64,000 nt of DNA. It comes from Flavobacterium limnophilum (GTDB lineage: Bacteria > Bacteroidota > Bacteroidia > Flavobacteriales > Flavobacteriaceae). Both the position numbers and the translations under genes were made by a program. How positions within the stretch are numbered: the stretch's first letter is position 1; the number at the start of each line of letters is the position of its first letter. The DNA lies in NCBI RefSeq assembly GCF_027111315.2, contig NZ_CP114289.2, forward strand, positions 1 through 64,000, read 5' to 3'. Below the pieces are notes generated by a model. The model did not search any database, was not told where the DNA came from, and worked only from the letters and a program-made list of their open reading frames with translations. Of the stretch, positions 44,795 through 54,308 are shown piece by piece.

Positions 44795-47700
44795 ATGATG
44801 AACAATAGGAATAATAATAAAGACAAGAATCCTGTAAAAAGATTCAACAAAATTTCGATAGGACTAGCTTCTCCTGAATCTATCTTGAAAGAATCAAGAG
44901 GTGAAGTATTAAAGCCGGAAACTATTAATTACAGAACTCACAAACCAGAGCGTGACGGACTTTTCTGCGAAAGAATTTTTGGGCCAGTAAAAGATTTTGA
45001 ATGTGCTTGTGGTAAATATAAAAGAATTCGCTACAAAGGAATCATTTGTGATCGTTGTGGTGTTGAAGTTACCGAGAAAAAAGTACGTAGAGACAGAGTT
45101 GGACACATTAATCTTGTTGTGCCAATTGCCCACATCTGGTATTTCCGTTCCCTTCCAAATAAAATTGGTTACATTTTAGGTCTTCCGTCCAAGAAATTAG
45201 ACATGATTATCTATTATGAAAGATATGTTGTAATTCAAGCAGGTATTGCCAAAACTCCAGAAGGGGAATCGGTAAAAAGATTGGATTTCTTGACAGAAGA
45301 AGAATATTTGAATATTTTGGATACTCTTCCTGCCGACAACCAATATTTAGATGATTTCGATCCAAATAAATTTGTTGCCAAAATGGGAGCAGAATGTATT
45401 ATGGATTTATTGGCTCGTATCGACTTAGATGAGTTGTCTTATCAATTGCGTCACTCAGCTAATAACGAAACGTCTAAACAACGTAAAACAGAAGCGTTAA
45501 AAAGATTACAAGTTGTTGAATCTTTCCGTGAATCTAACTTGAACCGCGAGAATCGTCCTGAGTGGATGATTATGAAAGTGGTGCCAGTTATTCCGCCAGA
45601 ATTGCGTCCATTGGTGCCGCTTGATGGAGGTCGTTTCGCAACTTCAGATTTAAATGATTTATACCGTCGTGTAATTATCCGTAACAACCGTTTGAAAAGA
45701 TTAATGGAGATTAAAGCTCCTGAAGTAATCTTGAGAAACGAAAAACGTATGTTGCAAGAATCAGTAGATTCACTTTTCGATAATACTCGTAAAGCATCGG
45801 CTGTAAAAACAGAATCAAATCGTCCATTGAAATCACTTTCGGATTCCCTAAAAGGAAAACAAGGTCGTTTCCGTCAAAACTTGCTTGGTAAACGTGTGGA
45901 TTATTCTGCTCGTTCGGTAATTGTTGTTGGACCGGAATTGAAATTGTTCGAATGTGGTATCCCTAAAGATATGGCAGCTGAACTTTACAAACCTTTCGTT
46001 ATCCGTAAATTGATAGAAAGAGGAATTGTAAAAACAGTTAAATCGGCCAAGAAAATAATCGACAAAAAAGAGCCAGTAGTTTGGGATATTCTTGAAAATG
46101 TAATTAAAGGACACCCAATAATGCTGAATCGTGCTCCTACTTTGCACAGATTAGGTATTCAAGCATTCCAACCAAAATTAATTGAAGGAAAAGCAATCCA
46201 ATTGCACCCTTTAGTTTGTACGGCGTTCAACGCGGATTTTGATGGGGATCAGATGGCAGTTCACTTGCCGTTAGGACCAGAAGCTATTTTGGAAGCACAA
46301 TTGTTGATGTTGGCTTCTCACAATATCTTGAATCCTGCGAATGGTGCTCCGATTACGGTACCTTCTCAAGACATGGTACTTGGTCTATATTATATGACCA
46401 AAGAGCGCTTGTCTACTCCAGAACATAAAATTTTAGGTGAAGGCTTAACTTTTTATTCTGCAGAAGAAGTGAATATTGCCTTGAATGAAGGTCAATTAGA
46501 ATTGAATGCTCGAGTAAAAATTCGTGCAAAAGATTATAATGAAGCAGGAGAATTGGTTTACCAAATTATCCAAACAACAGCTGGTCGTATTTTGTTTAAC
46601 GAAGTGGTTCCAGAAGCTGCGGGTTATATCAATGATGTATTGACCAAGAAAAACTTGAGAGACATTATCGGACACGTTTTAAGCGTGACCAATGTACCTA
46701 CAACGGCTGCCTTCTTGGACAATATGAAAGATATGGGGTATAAATTTGCCTTCAAAGGTGGATTGTCATTCTCATTGGGAGATATTAGAATTCCAGACCA
46801 AAAACCAAAATTGATTGCAGATGCCAGAGAGCAAGTTGAAGGTATTTCTGCGAATTATAATATGGGTCTTATTACCAATAACGAACGTTACAACCAAGTT
46901 ATTGACGTATGGACTTCAACAAATGCACAGCTTACAGAAGCAGCAATGAAAAACATTAGAGAAGACCAACAAGGTTTCAACTCGGTGTACATGATGCTTG
47001 ATTCTGGAGCGAGGGGTTCCAAAGAGCAAATTCGTCAGTTAACTGGTATGCGTGGTTTGATGGCTAAGCCAAAAAAATCTACTGCTGGTGGTGGAGAAAT
47101 TATTGAAAACCCGATTCTTTCCAACTTTAAGGAAGGTCTTTCGATTTTGGAGTACTTTATTTCTACTCACGGTGCTCGTAAAGGTCTTGCGGATACGGCT
47201 TTGAAAACGGCCGATGCGGGTTACTTGACCAGAAGATTGCACGACGTTTCTCAAGATGTAATCGTGAACACTGTTGATTGTGGTACTTTAAGAGGTGTTG
47301 AAGTTTCAGCATTGAAAAAGAACGAAGAAATCGTGGAAACTTTAGGCGAAAGAATCTTGGGACGTGTGGCATTGCAAGATGTTATCAATCCTTTGACAAA
47401 TGAGCTTATCATTGCAGCAGGTGAACAAATAACTGAATCTTACGTGAAAGTAATCGAGGCTTCTCCAATTGAAAAATTAGAGGTTCGTTCTCCATTAACT
47501 TGTGAAGCCACAAAAGGTATTTGTGCAAAATGTTACGGTAGAAACTTGGCAACAGGTAAAATGACCCAAAAAGGAGAAGCAGTGGGTGTAATTGCCGCTC
47601 AATCCATTGGAGAACCGGGAACACAGTTGACATTGCGTACTTTCCACGTTGGAGGGGTTGCAGGAGGTATTTCTGAAGAGTCCAGCATCATTACAAGATT

Positions 47701-49105
47701 TAATGGTAAACTAGAAATCGAAGATTTAAAAACTGTTAAAGGTGAAGATGGAGAAGGAAATTCGGTTGATATCGTAGTTTCTCGTTCTACTGAATTGAAA
47801 TTAGTTGATGAAAAAACTGGAATCTTGTTAAGTACAAACAACATTCCTTACGGTTCCAGCATCTTTGTTAAAGATGGCGAATCAGTAACTAAAGGAACCG
47901 TGATTTGTAAATGGGATCCATATAATGGAGTTATTGTTTCTGAATTTACTGGTAAAATTGCTTACGAAGATTTAGAGCAAGGTCAATCATTCATGGTTGA
48001 AATTGATGAGCAAACCGGTTTCCAGGAAAAAGTAATTTCTGAGTCTAGAGCCAAAAAATTAATCCCAACTTTATTGGTTTACGGTAAAGACGGTGAATTG
48101 ATTCGTTCTTATAACTTGCCGGTTGGAGCCCACTTGATGGTTGACAACGGCGAGAAAATTAAAGCCGGTAAAGTATTGGTTAAAATTCCGCGTCGTTCTT
48201 CTAAATCAGGAGATATTACGGGAGGTTTACCAAGAATTACCGAGTTGCTTGAAGCTCGTAACCCTTCAAATCCAGCAGTAGTTTCTGAAATCGATGGTGT
48301 GGTTTCTTTTGGAAAAATCAAAAGAGGTAACCGTGAGATTGTTATCGAATCTAAATTTGGTGAGGTTAAGAAATACTTGGTGAAACTTTCTAGTCAAATC
48401 TTGGTACAAGAAAATGACTTCGTAAGAGCGGGTGTGCCATTGTCTGATGGTGCCATCACTCCAGAAGATATTTTGAGAATTCAAGGTCCAGCTGCTGTTC
48501 AACAGTATTTGGTAAACGAAATTCAAGAAGTATACCGTTTGCAAGGGGTAAAAATCAACGACAAACACTTTGAAGTTGTTATCCGTCAAATGATGCGTAA
48601 AGTAAGAGTTCAAGATCCAGGAGATACGTTATTCTTAGAAGATCAATTGATTCATACCAAAGATTTTATCGTTGAAAACGATAAATTATACGGAATGAAA
48701 GTGGTTGAAGATGCTGGAGATTCTGCTAACTTGAAACCAGGACAGATTATTTCTCCTCGTGAATTGCGTGATGAAAATTCATTATTGAAACGTACGGACA
48801 AAAATCTTGTTGTAGCTCGTGATGTTATCACGGCAACTGCAACTCCTGTATTACAAGGTATTACAAGAGCATCGCTTCAAACGAAATCATTTATCTCGGC
48901 TGCATCATTCCAGGAAACTACCAAAGTATTGAACGAAGCTGCAGTAGCAGGTAAAATCGATTATTTGGAAGGATTGAAAGAAAATGTAATTGTAGGTCAT
49001 AGAATTCCTGCTGGAACAGGTATGAGAGAATACGACAATACAATTGTAGGTTCGAATGAAGATTACCACGAAATGATGGCCAATAAAGAGGAATACATAT
49101 ACTAA
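44795..49105 (+). CDS. rpoC: RNA polymerase beta' subunit
   Basis: About 1436 residues. The start is placed at the tandem ATG at 44795/44798 ([20 protein letters not shown]), because the frame upstream runs through a repeat and has no family similarity. Zinc-binding [13 protein letters not shown] and CDRCGVEV, the catalytic [19 protein letters not shown] with three Asp for Mg, the trigger-loop region [16 protein letters not shown] and the second zinc site ([13 protein letters not shown]) are all intact. Together with rpoB it forms the active centre of transcription. Confidence 0.98.
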   Translation: MMNNRNNNKDKNPVKRFNKISIGLASPESILKESRGEVLKPETINYRTHKPERDGLFCERIFGPVKDFECACGKYKRIRYKGIICDRCGVEVTEKKVRRDRVGHINLVVPIAHIWYFRSLPNKIGYILGLPSKKLDMIIYYERYVVIQAGIAKTPEGESVKRLDFLTEEEYLNILDTLPADNQYLDDFDPNKFVAKMGAECIMDLLARIDLDELSYQLRHSANNETSKQRKTEALKRLQVVESFRESNLNRENRPEWMIMKVVPVIPPELRPLVPLDGGRFATSDLNDLYRRVIIRNNRLKRLMEIKAPEVILRNEKRMLQESVDSLFDNTRKASAVKTESNRPLKSLSDSLKGKQGRFRQNLLGKRVDYSARSVIVVGPELKLFECGIPKDMAAELYKPFVIRKLIERGIVKTVKSAKKIIDKKEPVVWDILENVIKGHPIMLNRAPTLHRLGIQAFQPKLIEGKAIQLHPLVCTAFNADFDGDQMAVHLPLGPEAILEAQLLMLASHNILNPANGAPITVPSQDMVLGLYYMTKERLSTPEHKILGEGLTFYSAEEVNIALNEGQLELNARVKIRAKDYNEAGELVYQIIQTTAGRILFNEVVPEAAGYINDVLTKKNLRDIIGHVLSVTNVPTTAAFLDNMKDMGYKFAFKGGLSFSLGDIRIPDQKPKLIADAREQVEGISANYNMGLITNNERYNQVIDVWTSTNAQLTEAAMKNIREDQQGFNSVYMMLDSGARGSKEQIRQLTGMRGLMAKPKKSTAGGGEIIENPILSNFKEGLSILEYFISTHGARKGLADTALKTADAGYLTRRLHDVSQDVIVNTVDCGTLRGVEVSALKKNEEIVETLGERILGRVALQDVINPLTNELIIAAGEQITESYVKVIEASPIEKLEVRSPLTCEATKGICAKCYGRNLATGKMTQKGEAVGVIAAQSIGEPGTQLTLRTFHVGGVAGGISEESSIITRFNGKLEIEDLKTVKGEDGEGNSVDIVVSRSTELKLVDEKTGILLSTNNIPYGSSIFVKDGESVTKGTVICKWDPYNGVIVSEFTGKIAYEDLEQGQSFMVEIDEQTGFQEKVISESRAKKLIPTLLVYGKDGELIRSYNLPVGAHLMVDNGEKIKAGKVLVKIPRRSSKSGDITGGLPRITELLEARNPSNPAVVSEIDGVVSFGKIKRGNREIVIESKFGEVKKYLVKLSSQILVQENDFVRAGVPLSDGAITPEDILRIQGPAAVQQYLVNEIQEVYRLQGVKINDKHFEVVIRQMMRKVRVQDPGDTLFLEDQLIHTKDFIVENDKLYGMKVVEDAGDSANLKPGQIISPRELRDENSLLKRTDKNLVVARDVITATATPVLQGITRASLQTKSFISAASFQETTKVLNEAAVAGKIDYLEGLKENVIVGHRIPAGTGMREYDNTIVGSNEDYHEMMANKEEYIY

Positions 49106-49108
49106 GTT

Positions 49109-49417
49109 ATGAATAATTCAAAACAACACGAACAAATCGACATTGAGTTGGATGAGAAAACAGCCGAAGGGGTTTACTCCAATTTAGCCATAATTAATCA
49201 TTCGTCTTCTGAATTTGTTTTAGATTTTGTAAGTATCATGCCTGGTATTCCAAAGGCTAAAGTGAAATCAAGAATTGTCTTGACGCCACAACATGCCAAA
49301 AGGCTGTTAAGGGCCATTGGAGAAAACATTCACCGTTTTGAAGTCGCCCACGGCGAAATTAAAGACACCGAACAACCTCCAATACCATTGAATTTTGGTC
49401 CTCCGGGACAAGCATAA
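49109..49417 (+). CDS. DUF3467 family protein
   Basis: 102 residues; the conserved centre reads EGVYSNLAIINHSSSEFVLD, then SRIVLTPQHAKRLLRAIGEN. It starts 3 bases after rpoC in the same operon, a constant association in Bacteroidota that suggests a link to transcription or simply coexpression. The biochemical function is unknown. Confidence 0.9.
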   Translation: MNNSKQHEQIDIELDEKTAEGVYSNLAIINHSSSEFVLDFVSIMPGIPKAKVKSRIVLTPQHAKRLLRAIGENIHRFEVAHGEIKDTEQPPIPLNFGPPGQA

Positions 49418-49423
49418 TTATAG

Positions 49424-49451
49424 AAAAAGGCTCCAGAAATGGAGCCTTTTT
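49424..49451 (+). terminator. Terminator of the rpoBC operon
   Basis: AAAAAGGCTCCA-GAAA-TGGAGCCTTTTT, with a GAAA tetraloop and a T-run. Confidence 0.93.
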
Positions 49452-49633
49452 TTTGATGTCAACAAAGGCAGGGATGTTGTTAAAGTGCTGTTTTGTAGAG
49501 GTTATTAATTCTTTTTTTTGTGTTTTAAACGAGTATTGTGGTGCTTTGTCGAAAATATTTCCCAATAGAAAACGATTCGTTTAGTTTTGAAATCAGATAA
49601 GAGATACAATTTGTTTCTAGATAAAAAAACAAT

Positions 49634-50017
49634 ATGAATAATTTTTCTAAACAAAGCGATAACAAAATTAAGAGTGCTATTATTATGGTATTGTTTTTTG
49701 TTTTAATGTCTAATGTTGCTGTTTTTGGTCAATCATCAATAGGAAATAGTGATGAGCAAAAGGCATCAATAGAAAATAATGAAATTGTAAATAACAATAT
49801 CGAAATCAATGCAATAAAACAAGAAGCTGCTTCCAGTGCTTCCAACATGAATTTTGTTCTTTGGTTTATGGGTTCAAAACAAACCCCAAATGCTACCGCC
49901 GTACCGGCAGGCACAACTGCAAAAAAACAATTTATGACTTCCGGTACAGCTCCCAATCGTTTATTGATTAAGGCTTTTTTGAAAAAAGCGGTAAACTTCG
50001 AGAGTACCGTGGTTTAA
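49634..50017 (+). CDS. Small secreted protein, 127 aa, hypothetical
   Basis: Not recognised. It has an export signal near residues 14-33 (SAIIMVLFFVLMSNVAVFGQ) after a polar start. The mature part is Asn/Ser/Ala-rich, with NFVLWFMGSKQTPNATAVPA in the middle. It may be a surface or periplasmic protein. It is a single gene with its own terminator. Confidence 0.65.
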   Translation: MNNFSKQSDNKIKSAIIMVLFFVLMSNVAVFGQSSIGNSDEQKASIENNEIVNNNIEINAIKQEAASSASNMNFVLWFMGSKQTPNATAVPAGTTAKKQFMTSGTAPNRLLIKAFLKKAVNFESTVV

Positions 50018-50040
50018 GATAAAAACGACACAATTATATA

Positions 50041-50069
50041 AAAACGCCAATTCAGTGAATTGGCGTTTT
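50041..50069 (+). terminator. Terminator after the small secreted protein
   Basis: AAAACGCCAATTCA-G-TGAATTGGCGTTTT, nearly loop-free, with a T-run. Confidence 0.92.
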
Positions 50070-50226
50070 TTTTGAAATTTATCTGCTAATGCTGTTTACA
50101 AATGATTTGAATGGCTACTGTTGTTTTTTATGCAGTGGCTGTATAGTTGAGTTCTATTTTTTATTAGAGCTTGTTTGAATGAGTAGTTGTGTCTTTTAAT
50201 GCTTCTTTTGTAATTCCATATTAATG

Positions 50227-50323
50227 CCATTTAGAAATATAAAATAGTTTTTTTGTTTAACCTCTCCCAACCCTCTCCGAAGGAGAGGTAGCAAGAATTG
50301 GATTATTTTATATTTCTAAATGG
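50227..50323. repeat. REP-like repeat enclosed by 20-bp inverted repeats
   Basis: Perfect 20-bp inverted repeats (50227-50246 and 50304-50323, outer ends CCATTTAG...) enclose ~57 bp holding an inverted copy of the moaE-region REP-like repeat (CCTCTCC at 50272-50278, GGAGAGG at 50282-50288). No target duplication is visible at its borders. Confidence 0.8.
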
Positions 50324-50472
50324 TATAAGATGTAATCGATTTTTTGTTTTTTGTTTTATCTTATTTTATTCCTGATTTTGCTAATTCAACAATTGTAATA
50401 ATCCGTAAATGTCTATGTATTTTTTTAGTAACAAGAAAAAAAACTTGATTTTTTTAAATAATGTGTTTTTTA

Positions 50473-50518
50473 TTTGATAATTACAAATTAATTATATACG
50501 TTTGTGCAATCGATTACA
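50473..50518 (+). promoter_or_regulatory. Promoter with LacI-type operator, duplicate of the susC arrangement
   Basis: TTTG (50473-50476) - N20 - TACGTTTG (50497-50504), then TGCAATCGATTACA (50505-50518). From 50500 to 50518, 18 of 19 bases match 21574-21592, with identical spacing. A further AATCGATT lies at 50334-50341 (GTAATCGATT), 174 bases upstream centre to centre. Confidence 0.75.
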
Positions 50519-50719
50519 TAGTTGCGATTGTTTTTTTTATGCGTTTTTAAAATAAGTTTTGAAGGAATTAGATGTATAACCCCAAACGTACATTTACATT
50601 GCTTTTGAGATTTTACAATATTATTTTTTGAACAATAGCCAAAACCACATATTTAAATTTATTAACCAACCAAAATTATTTTTTAGGAGTAAAATTACGC
50701 AAGATTTTAATCTGGCAAA

Positions 50720-51243
50720 ATGCAAAAGAACAATCAGGTGATTGTCGCTTTTTGTGCTATTGTTAACTGGTGCCCAGATGGGCTGGGGAAGCAATTTATA
50801 GGAACAGGTCAATTTGGCGGTGGATTTGAAAATGCACTTTTATATCCTGCTAGTGCTCTAACTCAAACTACTCCAGATGTTGCTAAATGGTCTTATGATA
50901 GTGTGAATCTATCAACGTCAACAATAGCAAGCGGTGTTAATGCGTGTTCTGGTTCTAAATATGTTAATTTTATTAATATAGGAACAAGTACTGGAAAATA
51001 TATTGTGAGTCCAGTATTGAGTCCTGCTCTTTCGGGTGGAGACGGGGTCGCTCTTGGATCCAATTATACTGTACAATATTATTGAAATCAAGTACGTCTC
51101 TTGCTGCAAAAGGAGCGATTTATGTAAATTCTAGAGGTGCTGGTACTCAGGCGGCGGATGATAGTAATGGCTGGCAAAAGGGTACTTATAGGTATGCTGG
51201 TATTTGCATATCCAGTTCAGGTCTATTCAAAAAAGAAAAATAA
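50720..51243 (+). pseudogene. Frameshifted gene for a secreted protein
   Basis: Three reading frames have to be joined. The ATG at 50720 opens a signal-peptide-like start. A +1-shifted frame supplies its end (LLLTGAQMGWGSNL, then a stop). The first frame carries the mature part (FIGTGQFGGGFENALLYPAS ... GSNYTVQYY). After a shift near 51080, a third frame continues LKSSTSLAAKGAIYVNSRGA to the stop at 51243. The protein looks like a truncated extracellular beta-sandwich protein of a polysaccharide-use locus. It keeps an intact promoter/operator upstream. Family not recognised. Confidence 0.65.
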
Positions 51244-51282
51244 ATAGTTAAGAATATGATATAGTTATCATATCGAATTTAG

Positions 51283-51311
51283 AAACCCTGTTTCTTATGG
51301 GCAGGGGTTTT
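51283..51311 (+). terminator. Terminator after the frameshifted gene
   Basis: AAACCCTG and CAGGGGTTT arms around a 11-base loop, then T-run. Confidence 0.65.
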
Positions 51312-51395
51312 TTATTCTTTTTATTGAAAAACAAATGGAATTAGTCAACAAATTTGACCTCATTGAATAATAATAAATACAAAACAAACGTAACC

Positions 51396-51842
51396 ATGGC
51401 TATTAGTACAACATTCGACGCATTGACTTTAGTTGAAAACGGAATTGTTTTAAATTTAAAAAATGAAAAAAAAATAGAAATTTCATTTTTGGAACTGGAC
51501 AAGATTTATATAAAGGTGCGCAAGTTAAGACCCCTACGGGAATTTTTGTTTATTTTATTTCCCTTTCTTCTTGTTTTTGTATCCATTCAATACGTAGTAC
51601 TCGAGAAAGTGGTATTTGTGGTCTTGTTTGCGATTATCCCCGTTTTTGTAAAAACATATAATTACAAAAGATATGGATTGACGATAGGCTTGAAAGACGG
51701 GACTGTTTTTAGGAAAAAGGTCTCCTTGGAGGTGAAAAGCGTGAGTGTTTCCACTGTAAATGCGGTTAAAAGAGAGCAATTGAATTATTATTACAAAACA
51801 AAAGGATTGCAGGAACCAGGATTTCATTTTGGTCAAAACTAA
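51396..51842 (+). CDS. Hypothetical membrane protein, 148 aa
   Basis: Not recognised. The start at ATG 51396 (MAISTTFDALTLVENGIVLN) is preferred over one 14 codons upstream. An N-terminal PH-like beta region (residues ~5-45) is followed by a two-segment membrane hairpin (FLFILFPFLLVFVSIQYVVL and VVFVVLFAIIPVFV), then a second beta region (YGLTIGLKDGTVFRKKVSLE). This resembles small flavobacterial membrane proteins with a cytoplasmic PH-like domain. Function unknown. Confidence 0.65.
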   Translation: MAISTTFDALTLVENGIVLNLKNEKKIEISFLELDKIYIKVRKLRPLREFLFILFPFLLVFVSIQYVVLEKVVFVVLFAIIPVFVKTYNYKRYGLTIGLKDGTVFRKKVSLEVKSVSVSTVNAVKREQLNYYYKTKGLQEPGFHFGQN

Positions 51843-51907
51843 GCGAGTTAGTCATCACAAGTCCTTGTTTTAGTTATTTACCAGAAGTTTGGGACGTATA
51901 TGAGTTA

Positions 51908-51973
51908 TTATATACTTGCTATAAGGTTACTATACAGTTACTATACAGTTGCTATATATATGCTCATCCTTAC
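51908..51973. repeat. 11-bp phased CTAT repeat array, locus 3
   Basis: Units at 51908, 51919, 51930, 51941 and 51952, each 11 bp and each (C/T)TATAnnnTTR or CTATATATATG, followed by CTCATCCTTA-CTCTTGACCTA. The order of subtypes is the same as on the minus strand of locus 1 (6461-6548). It lies in the convergent spacer before prfC. Confidence 0.85.
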
Positions 51974-52054
51974 TCTTGACCTAAAAGAACGATAGCTATT
52001 CTCCCTTTTATGGTTTCTAAATTGCAGTAAAAGAAAAGTGTTGTTTTGCAATAA

Positions 52055-52087
52055 AAAAATCGGCTTCAAATTTTGAAGCCGATTTTT
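52055..52087. terminator. Bidirectional terminator downstream of prfC
   Basis: Perfect 16-bp arms AAAAATCGGCTTCAAA and complement around one T. It lies 67 bases beyond the prfC stop. Confidence 0.85.
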
Positions 52088-52153
52088 GTGTTTTAAAGCC
52101 CAGAATGGTGTTTTTTGTTCCTGTCGGTCAAAAAGTTTCGGGGGTCTAAAATT

Positions 52154-53743
52154 TTACTCAAATTCCGAGGTAAAGAACAACTTCACGTTCGGGTATTTGT
52201 TTTGGGTCATTTGGATCGTAAAATCCGAATCGGCGAGGAATACCAACTGGCCGTATTTGTCGTGGGCCAAGAATTTTTGTTTGATTCTCCTGAATTCCTT
52301 GAACTCTTCGCTTTTGGGGTCATTGGGTTTTACCCAACAGGCTTTGTGAACGGGGAAGTTTTCATAGGTGCACTTGGCGCCATATTCGTGTTCCAGTCGG
52401 TATTGGATTACTTCGTATTGCAGTGCACCCACGGTTCCAATTATTTTTCTGTTGTTCATTTCCAGTGTAAACAATTGAGCCACACCTTCGTCCATTAATT
52501 GGTCGATTCCTTTGTCGAGTTGTTTGGCTTTCATTGGATCGGCATTGTTGATGTACCTGAAATGTTCCGGCGAAAAGCTTGGAATTCCCTTGAAACTCAT
52601 CACTTCGCCTTCGGTCAAGGTATCGCCAATCTTGAAATTTCCGGTGTCGTGCAAGCCTACAATATCTCCCGGATAAGAGATGTCGACAATTTCTTTTTTC
52701 TCGGCAAAGAAAGCATTCGGACTCGAGAATTTTAAATTCTTTTTCTGGCGAACGTGGTAATAAGGTTTGTTTCTTTCAAAAGTACCCGAAACTATTTTGA
52801 TAAAAGCCAAACGATCCCGGTGTTTAGGGTCCATGTTGGCGTGGATTTTAAACACAAATCCCGTCATTTTTTCTTCTTTGGGATCCACCAATCTGGTTTC
52901 GGAATCTTTTGGTCTTGGCGATGGCGCAATTTCGACAAAACAATCCAGGAGTTCGCGAACCCCGAAATTGTTCAATGCCGAACCGAAAAATACGGGTTGC
53001 AGTTTTCCGTCCAAATAATCCTGGCGGTCAAATTTGGGATAGACTTCATCAATCAATTCCAGTTCTTCCCTTAATTTATAGGCCGGTTTTTCGCCAATGA
53101 TTTTCTCCAATTCGGGGCTTTTGACATCCGAAAAAGCGATGGTTTCCTCAATATTCTTGCGGCTGTCACCACTAAACAGGTTGATGTTTTCTTCCCACAA
53201 ATTGTAGATTCCCTGAAAATCATATCCCATTCCGATGGGGAAACTCAACGGGGTAACCGTAAGACCCAGTTTTTGTTCCACTTCGTCCATCAAGTCGAAA
53301 GCGTCTTTTCCTTCTCTGTCCAGTTTGTTGATGAAAACAATTATGGGAATGTTTCTGAGTCGGCACACGGCGACTAATTTTTCTGTTTGTTCCTCAACCC
53401 CTTTGGCGACGTCAATCACCACAATCACGCTGTCTACGGCGGTTAGGGTCCTGAAGGTGTCTTCGGCAAAATCCTTGTGTCCGGGCGTGTCGAGGATATT
53501 TATTTTTTTGTCCTGATAATTGAATGCCAAAACCGAGGTTGAAACCGAAATTCCCCTCTGGCGTTCAATTTCCATGAAGTCGCTCGTTGCTCCTTTCTTG
53601 ATTTTGTTGTTTTTTACCGCACCCGCTTCCTGGATGGCTCCTCCAAAAAGGAGCAGTTTTTCTGTCAAGGTGGTTTTACCGGCATCGGGATGCGAAATAA
53701 TCCCAAAAGTTCTTCTTCGCTGTATTTCTTCTAAAAAGCCCAT
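52154..53743 (-). CDS. prfC: Peptide chain release factor 3
   Basis: The start at ATG 53743 (MGFLEEIQRRRTFGIISHPD) gives 529 residues, as expected. G1 SHPDAGKTTLTEKLL, G3 DTPGHKDFAEDT, G4 NKLDREG and the RF3-specific C-terminal domains (LFTLEMNNRKIIGTVGALQ) are present. RF3 is the GTPase that removes RF1/RF2 from the ribosome after termination. It is a single gene. Confidence 0.96.
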   Translation of the reverse strand: MGFLEEIQRRRTFGIISHPDAGKTTLTEKLLLFGGAIQEAGAVKNNKIKKGATSDFMEIERQRGISVSTSVLAFNYQDKKINILDTPGHKDFAEDTFRTLTAVDSVIVVIDVAKGVEEQTEKLVAVCRLRNIPIIVFINKLDREGKDAFDLMDEVEQKLGLTVTPLSFPIGMGYDFQGIYNLWEENINLFSGDSRKNIEETIAFSDVKSPELEKIIGEKPAYKLREELELIDEVYPKFDRQDYLDGKLQPVFFGSALNNFGVRELLDCFVEIAPSPRPKDSETRLVDPKEEKMTGFVFKIHANMDPKHRDRLAFIKIVSGTFERNKPYYHVRQKKNLKFSSPNAFFAEKKEIVDISYPGDIVGLHDTGNFKIGDTLTEGEVMSFKGIPSFSPEHFRYINNADPMKAKQLDKGIDQLMDEGVAQLFTLEMNNRKIIGTVGALQYEVIQYRLEHEYGAKCTYENFPVHKACWVKPNDPKSEEFKEFRRIKQKFLAHDKYGQLVFLADSDFTIQMTQNKYPNVKLFFTSEFE

Positions 53744-53761
53744 ATTTGTATAAATAGTTTG

Positions 53762-53769
53762 CAAAAGTA
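53762..53769 (-). promoter_or_regulatory. -7 box of the prfC promoter
   Basis: TACTTTTG on the minus strand, ending 18 bases before the ATG at 53743. No convincing TTTG stands at -33. The repeat element at 53793-54004 is inserted just upstream. Confidence 0.55.
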
Positions 53770-53792
53770 CTATTTATAAATGCCAATTGAAA

Positions 53793-54004
53793 AAAATTGT
53801 ACAGGGCATTCGCTTTTAAAAAAGAAAAATAAAGTTAGCCACGAATTACACTAATTGCCACTAATTTTTTATCAAAATTTAAAATTGAATTGCACGAATT
53901 TTATCTATTTTTAAGAATTTGTGCCATTAAAAACTAATTGTAATTCGTGTTGTTAGTGTAATTCGCGGCGGAAACTTTTAAAAGCGAATGCCCTGAAAAT
54001 TGTA
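53793..54004. mobile_element. 194-bp MITE-like element with 20-bp inverted ends and 9-bp target duplication
   Basis: CAGGGCATTCGCTTTTAAAA at 53802-53821 is repeated exactly in inverse at 53976-53995. The flanks AAAATTGTA (53793-53801 and 53996-54004) are a 9-bp direct repeat, as left by transposition. The interior is an imperfect palindrome of CACGAATTACA words, with no gene. It is probably moved by a transposase encoded elsewhere. The CAGGGC end recalls the ISAs1 group, from memory only. Confidence 0.8.
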
Positions 54005-54105
54005 GGTTCTATGTGCGAGATTCAGTTTTAGAAATTAACTATCGCGTTTTCTTGTTAACTATTATGGCTATTTGTTTGTTTCTGTGATGGGGAAAATGTA
54101 TAATT

Positions 54106-54270
54106 AGAGCAGCACGATTGAGCAACAAACTTGAGCAACTTGTGTGATTTCTCCTTCGTTGAAATGACAAGGGCGATTGCGGTGGAGGTTGCCGCATCGT
54201 TCCTCCTTGCAATGACGGGTTGCCGCGCTGCACTGCGTTTCGCTTGCAATGAACAAGGGCGATTGCGGGA
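54106..54270. repeat. Mosaic intergenic repeat related to the 61-62.8 kb cluster
   Basis: Contains GAGCAACAAACTTGAGCAACT followed by TGTGATTTCTCCTTCGTTG and AAATGACA, a diverged single copy of the 13-bp and 29-bp units at 61.1-62.8 kb. Then come GTTGCCGCATCG...CCTCCTTGCAATGACGG words. No gene is supported. Confidence 0.75.
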
Positions 54271-54308
54271 ATATAGTTGCAAAAAAAAGCTAAACTGCCA
54301 TAGTGGTA

